Positions 1-10,543 of a stretch of DNA of 64,000 bases are shown in pieces. Under the pieces are notes generated by a model. It saw nothing but the letters and a program-made list of their open reading frames with translations, did not search any database and was not told where the DNA came from. The DNA comes from Megamerina dolium (lineage: Eukaryota; Arthropoda; Insecta; Diptera; Megamerinidae), in NCBI GenBank assembly GCA_963854835.1, contig OY978530.1, forward strand, positions 6,652,854-6,716,853, in the 5' to 3' direction. The position numbers and the translations under genes were made by a program. The stretch's first letter is position 1. Each line of letters opens with the position of its first letter.

Positions 1-1555
1 ATGGTGGAGATGCATGAATCTGTCGACAAATCGTGAGCGATTTCTAAGTGAATCGCGCGCATAGGGTGTTTGCTGCCGCCCTTTGGTATGAATATAACCT
101 TGACCTCCCGTCAAATATTTGGGACATATCCCAATATAATAAGCTAGATCTAAAGATTTGAACCAAGATGTGTATTAATCTCTTGGTCCCCTTAGAATGT
201 AGGGAATATACCATCAGGTCTTGGTGACTTGAAGGGTTTGAACGAGGTGATTGCCCATCCTACCATCCTTCGAAGTTGACTATTCTAAAGATAATAGAGT
301 TTCTTGCCCTATAGTGATTGTATGCTGACACCCCTTAATCGTTGTCACTGGTTGCGTTAAGCCGACATTCAGGGAAATTAGTTCTAAGGAGAACCTCTAG
401 TGTACTCTCAAAAGTGTTTGAGAAGGTACCATCCGGTGCCTTTAGTGTGCCACTTGGGTTTGTTATCCCTTTGGACAATGAGTTTTGTATTCTGGCTGTG
501 GTTGGGACTTCTCTAAGTTCATTACAGAGGTTTATCCATGAGTTCCTTTTAGATTTCCTTAGTCTCTTGCTATATAATGTCAGGGCTTTCCTATATTCGT
601 CCCATATTTTGTTTTTCTTTGCATCATTGAATTTAGATCTTGCTATTTCACGCAGATTGGCAGGTTCTTTGTTCCACCAAAGAAAGTCAAAGATCCAACT
701 GATGCATCCAATTCCTCTCTTGATTTTATGAGAAGCATGCTTCTGGTTACTTTTGATTCTATACAGTCTGAGTATTTATCAGAGTTGGTTGCTTTAGCGC
801 TTCTATAGAGCATTTCGCTCTTAATTAGTCCCATGATTTTAAAGAGTATATGTTTATGATCAGACATCAAGTCCTTATCTGAGACTCTCCAGTTTGTGAT
901 CATATCAAGTGAATTGCTTGTAATGAGTATTGAATCAAGGAACTTATGTCGTATGGTATTTTCAAAGGTAGGTTTATTACCTCTGTTTGCAATAGCTAAG
1001 AGCTATGTTAGTTTGTAGTAGAAATTCTAAAATTGACTCACCTCTTGTGTTTATATCTGTACTACCTCAGATTGTATTGTGCGCATTTGCATCGCAGCCA
1101 ATAATTAAGATCTTGTTGTGTGTCTTCAGTAGTCAATTAAGCCTAAAATGTTCGATGGTGGTATTTTGTTGGCGTCTCCTGGAAATTAGGCTGATGCTAT
1201 GACAGCCTCTATTTTTTTCTCGTTTTAATCCGCTGCAGTACTAATGCTGCCGTGTCGCCATTCATAAATTCTGTAAAGTACAGATATATTATATTGGTAT
1301 TAATGATAAGTACAGCCCTTGGTTTGACTGCACCCACGTCATAGATTTCCTCTGTGTTTGGTATTTTGAGGCCTACTATTTTGACTACGTATCCAGGGCT
1401 CCTGAATAAGCCCTACGTTGGTGCTTTCGCCGGCAAACCTTCTGCTAAGTTCGGCCGTTGCAGCCTTAGCATGGTGAAGATTTGCCTGGATGCACTTCAT
1501 GTTTTGGTTGCAGGGTCGGGGTTCTATGCAGTACCTTCCATTCTTCCATTTTATC
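1..1555 (-). mobile_element. LOA-clade-like LINE, 5' part (ORF1 end and ORF2 endonuclease)
   Basis: Read on the minus strand, ORF2 begins near 1500 with an Asn-Leu-His-His-Ser/Ala-Lys-Ala-Ala type start followed by LIQEPW, the usual opening of an APE-type endonuclease in the R1/LOA/I group. Further on come GCDANAH (about 1075-1105) and, near 850-905, WRVSDKDLMSDHKHILF, the conserved end of the endonuclease domain. The stretch 1501-1555 fits the last residues of ORF1. The frame is broken by many stops and indels and the element runs off the window at base 1, so nothing is functional. It resembles the longer antisense LOA copy at 44.2-49.8 kb. The join to gypsy sequence at about 1556 is abrupt. 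Clade assignment is by motif only. Confidence 0.75.
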
Positions 1556-3235
1556 CGCCAGAAACAATAATGGAAGCTATAACAACAGGAATAGAACCAA
1601 TAACCATTATATTAACTCCAGTCGCAACTCAGTGCACAGCCACTATGTTGTTGCTGGAGAGATGCACAACTAAAGAGAAATTCCACTTAAATTTCCGATA
1701 GATACAGGCGCAGATATATGTATCAATCTGCAAACAACTTAACAATAATGATATTGATATTAATAATGACAATACTTGTAAATGATTAGGTATCACGGAA
1801 GAGATAATTAATTTCTAGAAACATCTGAACTTCCCTCAAATTTTGGAAATGATATAGCTACTCAACAATTCCATATGGTAGATGAAAACCTACCAAACTT
1901 GAGATATTGCGAATTAAGTAACACAGAAATAGACAAAATTTTCTGATTTTTCCAAACTTTGACTTAACGGTATTCCGTTAAAAATTTGTTCAGGGAGAAA
2001 CGTGTTACACGTGTAAAATTATTTTATGTAAAGATTTTGTTTTTATTTTCGGCCGATTTAAAAATGTAATTTGTTTTTGCCAAATCCGTGTGATTTAAAA
2101 AAGAATGACCCATAGACCCAGACAATTAATATTAACAACAAAGAAATAACTTTAAGAAATTTTCAACTCAAACTAATACATAATAATGAGAACACAACGT
2201 AACATTTAGAACAAACTTGATAAATTGATGATTTTCATAAGTTCATAAAAGAATAAAAAAAAGATAATATAGACAATCAATCTTAAACAGAGCTGACACA
2301 AATATTTAGGGAATACCAATTCCTTTTTCACATAGAAGGAGAAAACTTTACAACCAACAATTTTTATACACAAAAGCTAAACATGTCAGCTATAACATCA
2401 GTACACATAAAGAACTATAGATTACCACATACATAACATGCTGAAATAAAAAAGCAAGTTAAAGACAATATATAACAATATAATATAATCATTCCCAAGC
2501 CCTTATAACGCACCATTATTATTACAGAAATAAATGACACTTAGTAATAGATTTTAGAAAATAAATGACAAGATAGTAAATGATAAATTTTCACTAACAA
2601 GACTATATATTTTCCAACACTAGATATGACTAGTTCATTTCACCTAATACCATTAGATAAAAACTCTAGATCAATGATAGCGTTTTCCACGGAAGATGGG
2701 CATTATCAATTCAAATTATTACCATTTGCACTAAAAATTGTTAATATAGCTATCAGCGTATATTAACAATAGCATTAACTGGTTTAAACACAGAAGCTTT
2801 CCTATACGTGAATGATATACTCGTAATAGTATTTGGATGTTCATTTAATCACCATAATCAAAACCTTATTAAAGTTCTCAATTGTTTAAAATAATTCACT
2901 TTAAAACTCAACGCCAGTAAATGTCAATTATTACAATCAAAAGTTATATACCTAGGGCACCTTATAAAAGACAAGGGCATAAAAACAGATCGTACAAAAT
3001 GCGAATCGGTTATGAATTATCCTCAAGCAACTAATGCTGATGAAGTAAGAAGATTTGTAGCCTTTTGTAATTATTACAGACGATTCACACCGGATTTTGC
3101 AGCAATTGTTAAATGCTTTCATCTTGTCGGAAGAATGCAATAAAGCATTTGATACTTTGAAGCAAAAACTCGTGCATCCTCAAAAACATGACATCAACAA
3201 ACCGATAACACTACTTTACAATTAATTATTTTGAA
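1556..3235 (+). mobile_element. Ty3/gypsy retrotransposon relic (gag end, protease, reverse transcriptase)
   Basis: An Asn-rich segment (1560-1660) is followed by a retroviral-type aspartic protease core, IDTGADIC (about 1700), and then by reverse transcriptase remnants: a STEDGHYQF-like block near 2690, an AFLYVNDILV block near 2800 matching the YXDD box, and KCESVMNYPQ...RRFVAFCNYYRRF near 2995-3085, the tether to RNase H. The order protease-RT-RNase H is that of Ty3/gypsy pol. Stops and frameshifts occur every few tens of codons, and integrase and LTRs are not seen. The largest minus-strand frame here (2952-3140) is a shadow. This is an old dead copy. Confidence 0.75.
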
Positions 3236-3600
3236 AAAATACCAAGAAAATCAGGTATAGACAATAGTTAATATTGACCTCATGAGCTCAAAACACATAA
3301 AAAAACGTTTGTATCGTCAGGTTTTTGAGCTAACGGTAATTTTGTGTTTTCTAGGATATCACATCATTTCCAAATTTTTTTGCTAAACTCTAATAGCCGA
3401 AGCCCATAGAATACTTTATGTACGTTAATCCGTCATACACAACTGACAGCTGAGTTATAATACATGAATTTGTATGAAGTGATGCCCAATCACTCCGTGT
3501 CCTTCAACGCAAAGTATAAAAGATGGCCAACTTTTATCTTTAGCGTACGTCATGCAAACAGGGTTACATTTCAACAATAATAATTATGGTGGTGTTTTCA
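3236..3600. other. unassigned AT-rich spacer with a TATA-like site
   Basis: No coding signal is recognised. A TATAAAAG motif lies at about 3515-3522, some 100 bases before the RTE 5' region. It could belong to an old LTR or to flanking DNA. There is no LTR partner in the window to test this. Confidence 0.3.
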
Positions 3601-3666
3601 CAAGGTTTCAACCGGGTGGGGCTAGCGCAATCCTTGTTGAACTCATCGCAAGTCAACTCACTGGCT

Positions 3667-3782
3667 GTCATGTAGTTTAATCTGAGCGCTATGTGATGAT
3701 ACCTTTATTTGTTAATGAGGGGTAGTCATGTAGCTTGCTCTGCTTACTATGTGATGGCGTCTTCATTATTATTAATAGGGGC
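3667..3782 (+). repeat. two tandem ~58-bp units in the RTE 5' untranslated region
   Basis: GTCATGTAG(T/C)TT begins at 3667 and again at 3725. Each unit continues with CTATGTGATG(A/G) and a T-rich stretch ending in (T/A)AATGAGGGG or TAATAGGGG. The two units are imperfect. Repeated 5' units carry internal promoter activity in several LINEs, but here that is only a suggestion. Confidence 0.65.
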
Positions 3783-3917
3783 CCTCCATGTGGCAACGTC
3801 CTCCTGGCACCCGCTGGGAGGCGGCTGACGTGAGTGGCGAAAATCTCCTCGGTTAGAGGTTGTGCGTTGGGTTTGGGACCCGCCACATAAAAAACTTGCC
3901 CAGTGAATAGATTAAAA

Positions 3918-5571
3918 ATGCCTCGGAAACGGACTACCCCCTTTGTTGATGACCCCCGCAAACGAAAAAAGGACCATGATTTACGGATACGCACCTGGAA
4001 TGTCCGATCCCTTTATAGGGAGGGTGCCTCTATCCAGCTGGTTGATGTCCTCTAAAAATACAGAGCTGACATCACCGCTCCCCATAAAATGCGATGGACG
4101 GGACAGGGCTGCTCCAAAAGAGCATCCTGTGATATTTACTACAGTTGCCATGCTGAAAAGCACGAATTAGAATGCGAATTTTTGGTCAGCAAGAGACTAC
4201 GACATCTGGTCACACATTTCACGCCTGTGAACGAACGGCTGGCCACAATTTTTTGGAAAAGATCAAGCGCCTGAGTGGCGGTTTAAATCCCGGAGCCTCT
4301 TGTTGTCGTGATGGAAATGGGAATCTGGTTACAGATGTCCAGAGTGTACTGAGCCTATAGAGGAAACACTTCTCCACGTTACTGAATGGCGATGCTACGA
4401 ACAATTCTGCCAGTGGAGGATATTGCCCGATAACCCCAATTACAGATGATGGTGTTGGTCTTCCACCACCCGACTATGACGAGGTTGAAACTGCTATTTT
4501 AAGGCTGAAGAACAACAAAGCTGCAGGTACCAATGGCCTGCCTGCCGAGTTGTTTAAGACCGGAGGCGATAAGCTGCTCGCCTGCATGCACCAGCTCATA
4601 AGTAGAATATGGTCGGATGAAAGCATGCCTGATGATTGGAGGCTCAGTGTTCTCTGTCCTGTACATAAAAAGGAGACCCCACAATTTGCGACCCAAGAAA
4701 AACAGATCGACAACGTGCGACTTCTTCAATCTTATTATGGAGAAAATAATACGAGCTGCTGATCTACGACATAATGGCACTATCTTCAACAAAAGTGTCA
4801 TGATGTTAGCGTATGCCGACGATATTGACATAATCGGCATGAACACGCGAGCAGTCAGTGCAGCATTCTCAGGGTTGGAAAGAGAGTCGCGTCGGATGGG
4901 TTTTACGGTGAACGAGGGCAAGACGAAGTATCTAGTGTCAACAAACAAAGAGTCCCGCCGTCTTGGACAGCACGTCACTGTTGACAACTACGCTTTTGAA
5001 ATAGTAAGGGACTTTGTCTATCTTGGAACCAGCATTAACAGCAGTAATGACGTCAGCCTGGAGATATTGCTAAGGATTACTCTTGCAAACAAGTGTTACT
5101 TTGGGCTAAGTAAGCAATTGAGAAGTCGAGCTCTCTCGATGAACGAAAACTACACTCTATAAGTCTCTCATCATGCCTGTCCTAACATATGGCGCTGAAG
5201 CCTGGACAATTTCCACCTCGGATGAGCGAATGCTTGGAGTTTTCGAGAGAAAAGTCCTACGCAAGATCTTTGGACCTATTTGCGTTGGTGGCGAGTACCG
5301 AATAAGGTACAACCATGAGCTGTACGAGCTGTATGCCGATATTGACATAATAAAGCGCATCATCATAGGTCATGTCGAGCGAATGGAAGAACACGCTCCT
5401 GCTAAGAAGGTGTTATATTCGGAACCCGCTGGAGGACGACGCAGAAGAGGAAGACCTAACCTCCGGTGGATGGACCAAGCACTGGAAAACCTGACGGCGC
5501 TTGGAATTTCTAACTGGCGCCAGCTAGCAAAGAACAGAGATGGCTGGCGAAGCATATTATATTCGGCCTAA
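3918..5571 (+). pseudogene. RTE endonuclease-reverse transcriptase, internally deleted
   Basis: ATG at 3918 opens a basic N-terminus followed by LRIRTWNVRSLYREG, the start of an RTE endonuclease. Frame breaks follow. RT remnants resume at about 4474: LRLKNNKAAGTNGLPAELFK (RT motif 1/2) and WRLSVLCPVHKK. The next recognisable block is DFFNLIMEKIIRAA with the catalytic LAYADDIDIIG at about 4805-4840, so the region between about 4690 and 4715 is a deletion junction. The thumb and C-terminal part run through PVLTYGAEAW (5180) and GRRRRGRPNLRW to a stop at 5571. A frameshift near 5150 separates the last two pieces. The C-terminal 300 codons closely match copy 2 at 40.2-41.2 kb. Confidence 0.8.
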
Positions 5572-5722
5572 ATCGATATTCGCCACATAAGTAAGTAAGT
5601 ATAAAATTTAAAAAATATTACCGTAAATTTGCATATGAACTACTAGAAGTGTTTGACAGCTGAATTGTTCTTTGTTTTTAGGCATGTGCACAATTTCTTT
5701 TTTCGTTATTGAAAGTTAAAAT

Positions 5723-6960
5723 TTAACCCTTAACGTGTAATGTCGGGTTACTTGTGCCCTGCCGAAACTGACTATACCTTGTAGCTTGAAGGGTGGCGGA
5801 GGGAGCGGTGCCAAACTAGGCTGGAAAAAATTGTACACTGGAAAGCTACTAACTCCCCAAGGACCGACAGTTTAGTGCGTAAACAGCCGTTGTGGGAGCC
5901 AGGTCAAATTTGAAAAGTGCACAAGTGAGCCGACGTTACACAGTACGTTGATTATACGCCGGAGGTGAGTAAATTCGTTTTTCCTTTATTTTGATGGCTT
6001 TTCACTAGAAATTCATGTTTTTCATGTGGAATTGACAAATTTTTAGTTTAAACCATGTCGCAACGATCGGAAGCTGAACTTGGTCGCGTCGTACGCGATC
6101 GAAACGAGGAAGTAAATTATGGCGGCAATACTTCTGATTCTGAAGATGAGGATAACTTCTAAGATCAGGAATCAAGCAACACAGAAGTTTCATGTGAGGA
6201 AGCAGATACTGATGAAGAAGAAGAGGAGGAAGAACAAGCACGAGTACCGCGAGAAAGAAGAAGACGCCGATTCGTATTCGGCAAAGACAAATTCAAGTGG
6301 AGTCTTGATACTTTGGAAACGCGTGGTCGCCGATCTGGATCTTAAAAAAAGGATAAAAGGAAGCGTTGTCATTTTTGTAGTTCTAGACAGATAAAAAGAC
6401 ATTTCTATGCTGTGCCAAATGTCGTTATCCTGCTTGTGAAGATCACAGATATGAGTTATGTTTGGAATGTGCACAATAATTTTACCACAATTTTTTATTT
6501 TTATGTTTTTTTTAACATTTCTCTTATTAATTAGTATATTTGATGTCATTTGTATGAATAAAATTGAATAGAATAAATACATTGTTTGTTTTATTGTGAA
6601 TTTGCCATATTTACGTATCTTCGAAAAAATGCGACTTTGATGTTCAAAACTTAAGTATCCTGTTTCATATTTCCAATATTTGTTTCTTTAACGTACTGTT
6701 CTTAAGCTTTAATTTCCCGTTTGAAAATTTAAAAAATATTGGTTTTTACCAAAGTTATGATTTTTTGAAAAAAATTCCCATTTTCCACGTTTTTGTTTGT
6801 TTAAACAGTTATATTGTTTAAACAAATTTAAACATCGGTAATATAGCGATTGATTCTTAAAATAGAATCCTCAATAAAGTTTCACGAATATTTTTAAATT
6901 TTTTTTAGCACTTTTACCTTTTAAGAGGTACGAAAAACGACGTTACATGGCAAGGGTTAA
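5723..6960 (+). mobile_element. piggyBac-like element, internally deleted, both ends intact
   Basis: The element is bounded by TTAA at 5723-5726 and TTAA at 6957-6960, the invariant piggyBac target duplication. The ends form an imperfect inverted repeat: TTAACCCTTAACGTGTAATG on the left, and the right end read inward starts TTAACCCTTGCCATGTAACG. Inside lie only the first and last parts of a transposase. At 1238 bp this is a non-autonomous deletion derivative, about half the length of an autonomous element. Its right end lies 34 bases before the MADF gene start, so it appears to sit in the 5' flank of the Harbinger element. Confidence 0.85.
6055..6479 (+). pseudogene. piggyBac transposase, N-terminus fused by deletion to Cys-rich C-terminus
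   Basis: ATG at 6055 opens a frame with an acidic run (SDSEDEDNF), a stop TAA at 6160-6162, and then in the same frame more acidic residues, an RERRRRRF basic patch and FKWSLDTLETRGRR. The DDD catalytic core is absent. After a TAA near 6343 the sequence moves directly to the C-terminal zinc-binding domain: KRCHFCSS (CX2C) and, one frame over, CCAKCRYPACEDH and LCLECAQ followed by a TAA near 6477. That domain binds the element ends in piggyBac transposases. No working transposase can be made. Confidence 0.8.
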
Positions 6961-6993
6961 TAATTTTAAATTTAAGAAATCAAGAAGATAAAA

Positions 6994-7588
6994 ATGGAAG
7001 ACGCTTTAATTGAGGCAGTGGAGCAGTTTCCTTGTTTGTTTGGACTCGCTCCAGTTACAACTGGAGCGAGTGGTAAAATTTTAAAATATGTTGTTATTAT
7101 TGTTTTAAATAAACATTTTCCTTTATCAGTGGAACAATGCCAGAGCAGTTGGCGATCTAATCGCGACCGTTATGTGCGAAAAACAGCGGCATTGAAGCGA
7201 AAATTCGGAGCTGCAGCACCAAATAGGAGTAACTGGCAACACATGGATGCAATGTGTTTTTTAGAGAGACACATTGCACCTCGAAGGTAAGATTATTTTA
7301 TGTTTATGAAAATGTAATGAAAATGTTTTTGTTTGCAGAACGTTGTCCAACATACACTGGTCTACATCACAGCAGCAAGGCGTTAACAGTGATTTTGAAA
7401 TCTTTTCTGAAGATAATGAAAATTCAGAAACACATTCAAGAGGTATCATTAACGCCGACGGTAGCAACCGTAAAAATGACGGACGACTTAAAAATGAAAA
7501 TTCTTTACTTGGTGCATTTCACTCCAAAATAAGTTATTGTTATTTACACGAATTACTACGAATATATATTTTGTTTTCTTTGAGCTGA
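6994..7588 (+). CDS. MADF-domain DNA-binding protein of the Harbinger element (two exons)
   Basis: Exon 1 runs 6994-7286 and exon 2 7339-7588. The intron 7287-7338 (52 bp) begins GTAAGA and ends TTTGCAG, and splicing keeps the frame, giving 180 residues. The N-terminus (EDALIEAVEQFPCLF) and the block SSWRSNRDRYVRK...WQHMDAMCFLERHI match the start and end of a MADF domain. The middle of the domain is unusual: it contains a perfect 13-bp inverted repeat (7044-7071), and the expected aromatic and basic residues are missing. The second half is acidic and Asn/Ser-rich. The ATG at 6994 is the first in frame. The role is by family analogy: partner of the transposase encoded at 9186-10543. Confidence 0.7.
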
Positions 7589-7741
7589 TTTATTTTTAAT
7601 TTTTGGTTAGATCAAAGAATGAAAACCTAAACTGAATTTATTTTAGATTATAAGACTTAATGAAAATGAAAAGTACTGGGAATGTATTGGCTATGCCATT
7701 TTTTATTTAAATTGAATTTTATTTATATTAATTTATAAATA

Positions 7742-9050
7742 AAAAGGGTTATCCATTTTGCGGTTTCAAAAGTAAATGTAAATAAAACACATATAAAATA
7801 TTTTTTATCATGTTATTTCTTTTTTATTATAAAGTTTGAACGTTGACATTATGTGTGAAATACTACATCATTTAAATGACCACCACGCGAATTGTTGCAA
7901 GCATCGATTCTTTTGAGGTAATTTTCGACCACTTTTTGACACATATTGGGCGGTATCTCAGCCATAACGTGACGAATGTTGGTTTTTAGGTGCTCAAGAG
8001 TTAAAGGTTTATCTGCATGAACACGGTCTTTCGCGTAGCCCCACAAAAAAAAGTCAAGCGGTGTCAAATCGCATGATCTTGGTGGCCACTTGATATTGGC
8101 ACGACGAGAAATTACGCGGCCAGAAAATTTCTCTTGCAATAAAGCCATTTTCGCTCGAGTTGTGTGGCATGTGGCACCGTCTTGTTGAAACCACATATTC
8201 TCTAAGTCTTATTCTTCTAAGTCGCAGGCAAAAAAAAGTCGGTTATTATATGACCATAACGCTCCGAATTGACGGTGACAGTCGTTCCATCGTCGTTTTC
8301 GAAGAAGTAAGGTCCAATCACACCTCCGGACCAAAGAGCGCACCAAGCAGTGACTTTTTGTGGATGTAGTGGCCTCTCTTCAATTACTTGAGGATTCTCA
8401 GAACCCCAAATACGACAATTTTGTTTGTTAACATACCCACCGAGTGAGAAATGTGCTTCGTCGCTGAAGAAAATTTTGTTCGAAAAATCGCCGTCCACCG
8501 CCTGTTGTTCAAGCATCCATTCGACGTATCTACGACCTTGTGAATGGTCAGCTGGCTTCAGTTGTTGTGTGAGCTGGATTTTATATGGATGTAGGTGTAG
8601 ATCCAAATGCAAAATACGCCATAATGTGCCGTAAGACAGTCCTAATTCCTGAGAACGACGAGGAATCGACACATTCGGGTCTTCGGCAACACTTTCACTT
8701 ACAGCAGCGATATTTTCGGTGGTACGAGCGAAACGATGATGCACAGGCCTTACAATATCTGTAACCGATCCAGTCTCTTCATATTTCTTCACAATTTTGC
8801 CAATTGCTTGCGTAGTTGGACGATTATGTAAACCATAATCTCCTCTTAAAGCACGATATGTGGCTGTGGCAGAATCACCATTTTTGTAGTAGGTTTTTAC
8901 AATTTTAATGCGTTGTGCGATAGTTAAGCGATCCATTTTCGCAAATGTCAGACTTTGAACTGAAAAAGAAAGAAATTATTTTAACAACTCAGTTTGACAG
9001 ATGTCGAATTCTAGCCCTATACTTTTGAAACCGCGAAATGGATAACCCTT
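7742..9050 (-). mobile_element. rosa-like (DD41D) Tc1/mariner element, copy 1
   Basis: The left end reads (AA)AAGGGTTATCCATTTTGC and the right end is its inverted complement, ...GAAATGGATAACCCTT, giving about 28-bp inverted repeats. TA dinucleotides flank it (7740-7741 and 9051-9052). One transposase gene fills the interior on the minus strand. The element sits between the two Harbinger genes, so it arrived later. It is closely similar to copy 2 at 56895-58155. Confidence 0.88.
7849..8936 (-). pseudogene. DD41D (rosa-family) transposase, one shared frameshift
   Basis: The start at 8936 (MDRLTIAQRIKIVKTYY) opens the helix-turn-helix region. The first catalytic Asp is in FFSDEAHFSLGG. The second is in WFQQDGATC and the third in LTPLDFFLW, with 41 residues between them, which assigns the protein to the DD41D group named after rosa of Ceratitis rosa. 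The frame breaks at about 8220 in a run of eight T (read on the minus strand) where a ninth is needed to join the halves; a TAA follows closely in this copy. The C-terminal part runs on to the stop at 7849. Without frameshifting no complete protein is made. Confidence 0.85.
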
Positions 9051-9185
9051 TATTTAATGTAAATTTAGTTTTAGTAATGAAATGAAATGTTTGAAAATCA
9101 AAGATTATATACAAAATTATAAATAAAACGCATATAAATTTCAATAGCTTAAATTACATAAAATGTTCATAATATGGCAAGATAT

Positions 9186-10543
9186 TTAAATGGGATTTGA
9201 ATTAACATATTCCATTATAGTGTCTCGTAATTGAAATGCACTTTTCGACGCATTGTTTGTCGTCATTCGCCCATGCCTATCTAAAGTCGTGGGAACTTCT
9301 TGCCGCCATAGTCCATTAATGACACTATCGCCCTCGTACTGACCAACATAATCAGGTGGAAAATAACTACCATCATGCATCTTTAAAAAATTGTGCAATA
9401 ATACAGTGGCCTTAACTATTTTTTCCGCATACGATGGGCTCATGTGTAAAGGTGACATTAAAATTCTCCAACGGGCTGTTAAAATACCGAAAGCATATTC
9501 GATAACGCGACGGGCTCTCGAAAGACGTTTATTGAAAATTTGTCGTTCAGTTGAAAGATGGTTTCCTAAGTCAAACAGTACAGATTTGAAAAAGAATTGG
9601 AATAAATTATTACATATATCTACAAACCCGGATATGGGCGCATTAAGCAAGTTTTTAAAGGACATGCTCCACCTCCAATCGTAAAATATGGGCATTTTAT
9701 GTTTGTGCCTGGAAGTACATTATCTTCAGGTAGTTGTAATTTTCCGTTAAATAGCCTTTGTCCAAAGTCTGAGTACCACAGTATACCACCATCACTTTGG
9801 GAACCATAAGCGCCTACTTGCATGTCAATATATGTGAATGTGTAATTTACGTCACAAACTGCGAGGAGAACAATGGAATAATTGCCCTTATAATTATAGA
9901 ACATAGAGCCAGAATTCGATGGACAAGTCAAATTGATGTGCTTGCCATCGATGGCGCAGACACAGTTTGGGAAATTCCATATATTATAAAAATGGGTGGC
10001 AATAAGTTTCCATTCATCATATTGGGGAGGAGACAGATATATAAAACCTAATTCATCCCAAAGAATTTCACACGCTTCCCCAACAATTCGTCTAAATGTT
10101 GTCACCCCCATCTTAAATGCTGCAGAAACCATTTGCTTGCTGCCTCCATGAGCCAAATAGCTATAAAAATTATTTAAATTATATATATATATATATATTG
10201 ATTTCCAGTATATCAATAATATTGCCTACGCTAAAATGAGGAAAAGTCGACACTGTGGTGATATTGTTGGCCGGTTGGAATGTTTGCTTAAACGCTCTTT
10301 AACCAAATTAAACAACAATAAGAACACTTCTTTGTTCATTCTAATTGTCTTGCTGAACTGTTCCGAGTCGTTGTTGAGCATTTCATCAAAGTTTACAGCA
10401 AAAAACCCATTGGTATCGCGGTCTTGGTAAGGCGGTCGCACCCAGAATCTACGACCTACACCCATTATATTAAGGCACTCGCGAGCTTCATAAAGTATTA
10501 TAAGCAATAAAATAATTTCCAATCTCCATTTCTTACAAATCAA
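9186..10543 (-). CDS. PIF/Harbinger DDE transposase, three exons, catalytic motif altered
   Basis: Exons are 10543-10230, 10160-9628 and 9565-9186; the introns (10229-10161, 69 bp; 9627-9566, 62 bp) start GT and end AG. Together they give 1227 nt, an uninterrupted 408-residue protein of family-typical length. The helix region FRRIVGEACEILW precedes the catalytic domain. The first Asp lies in CVCAIDGKHI and the second in GSQSDGGIL. The third motif, normally G-D-(D/E)-A-F-P-L, reads GGGACPLK, so the acidic residues are gone, and catalysis is predicted to be lost. The remainder (RLSRARRVIEYAFGILTARW, ATVLLHNFL) is well conserved. Start at 10543 is the first in-frame ATG; no upstream promoter was assigned. 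The intact frame with a dead active site is odd. Confidence 0.82.

Larger units (their letters stand above)
3601..5592 (+). mobile_element. RTE-clade LINE, copy 1
   Basis: The element has a 5' untranslated region with short tandem repeats, a single ORF with endonuclease and reverse transcriptase, and a 3' end made of a short tandem repeat (TAAG)n at about 5587-5600 directly after ...CGATATTCGCCACATAAG. A microsatellite-like 3' tail right after a single endonuclease-RT ORF is typical of RTE elements. A second, 5'-truncated copy at 40216-41180 ends in the same CCACATAA followed by a different short repeat (CGAA)n, which fixes the 3' boundary. The 5' boundary is approximate. An internal deletion removes most of the RT fingers and palm, so the copy is dead. 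Confidence 0.8.

Noticed and set aside
342..731. 129-codon plus-strand open frame
   Set aside because: It is the shadow of the antisense LOA endonuclease; the minus strand carries the recognised motifs.
6119..6394. Plus-strand Lys/Arg-rich frame as a separate small gene
   Set aside because: It is a shifted frame of the piggyBac N-terminus, whose correct frame starts at 6055.
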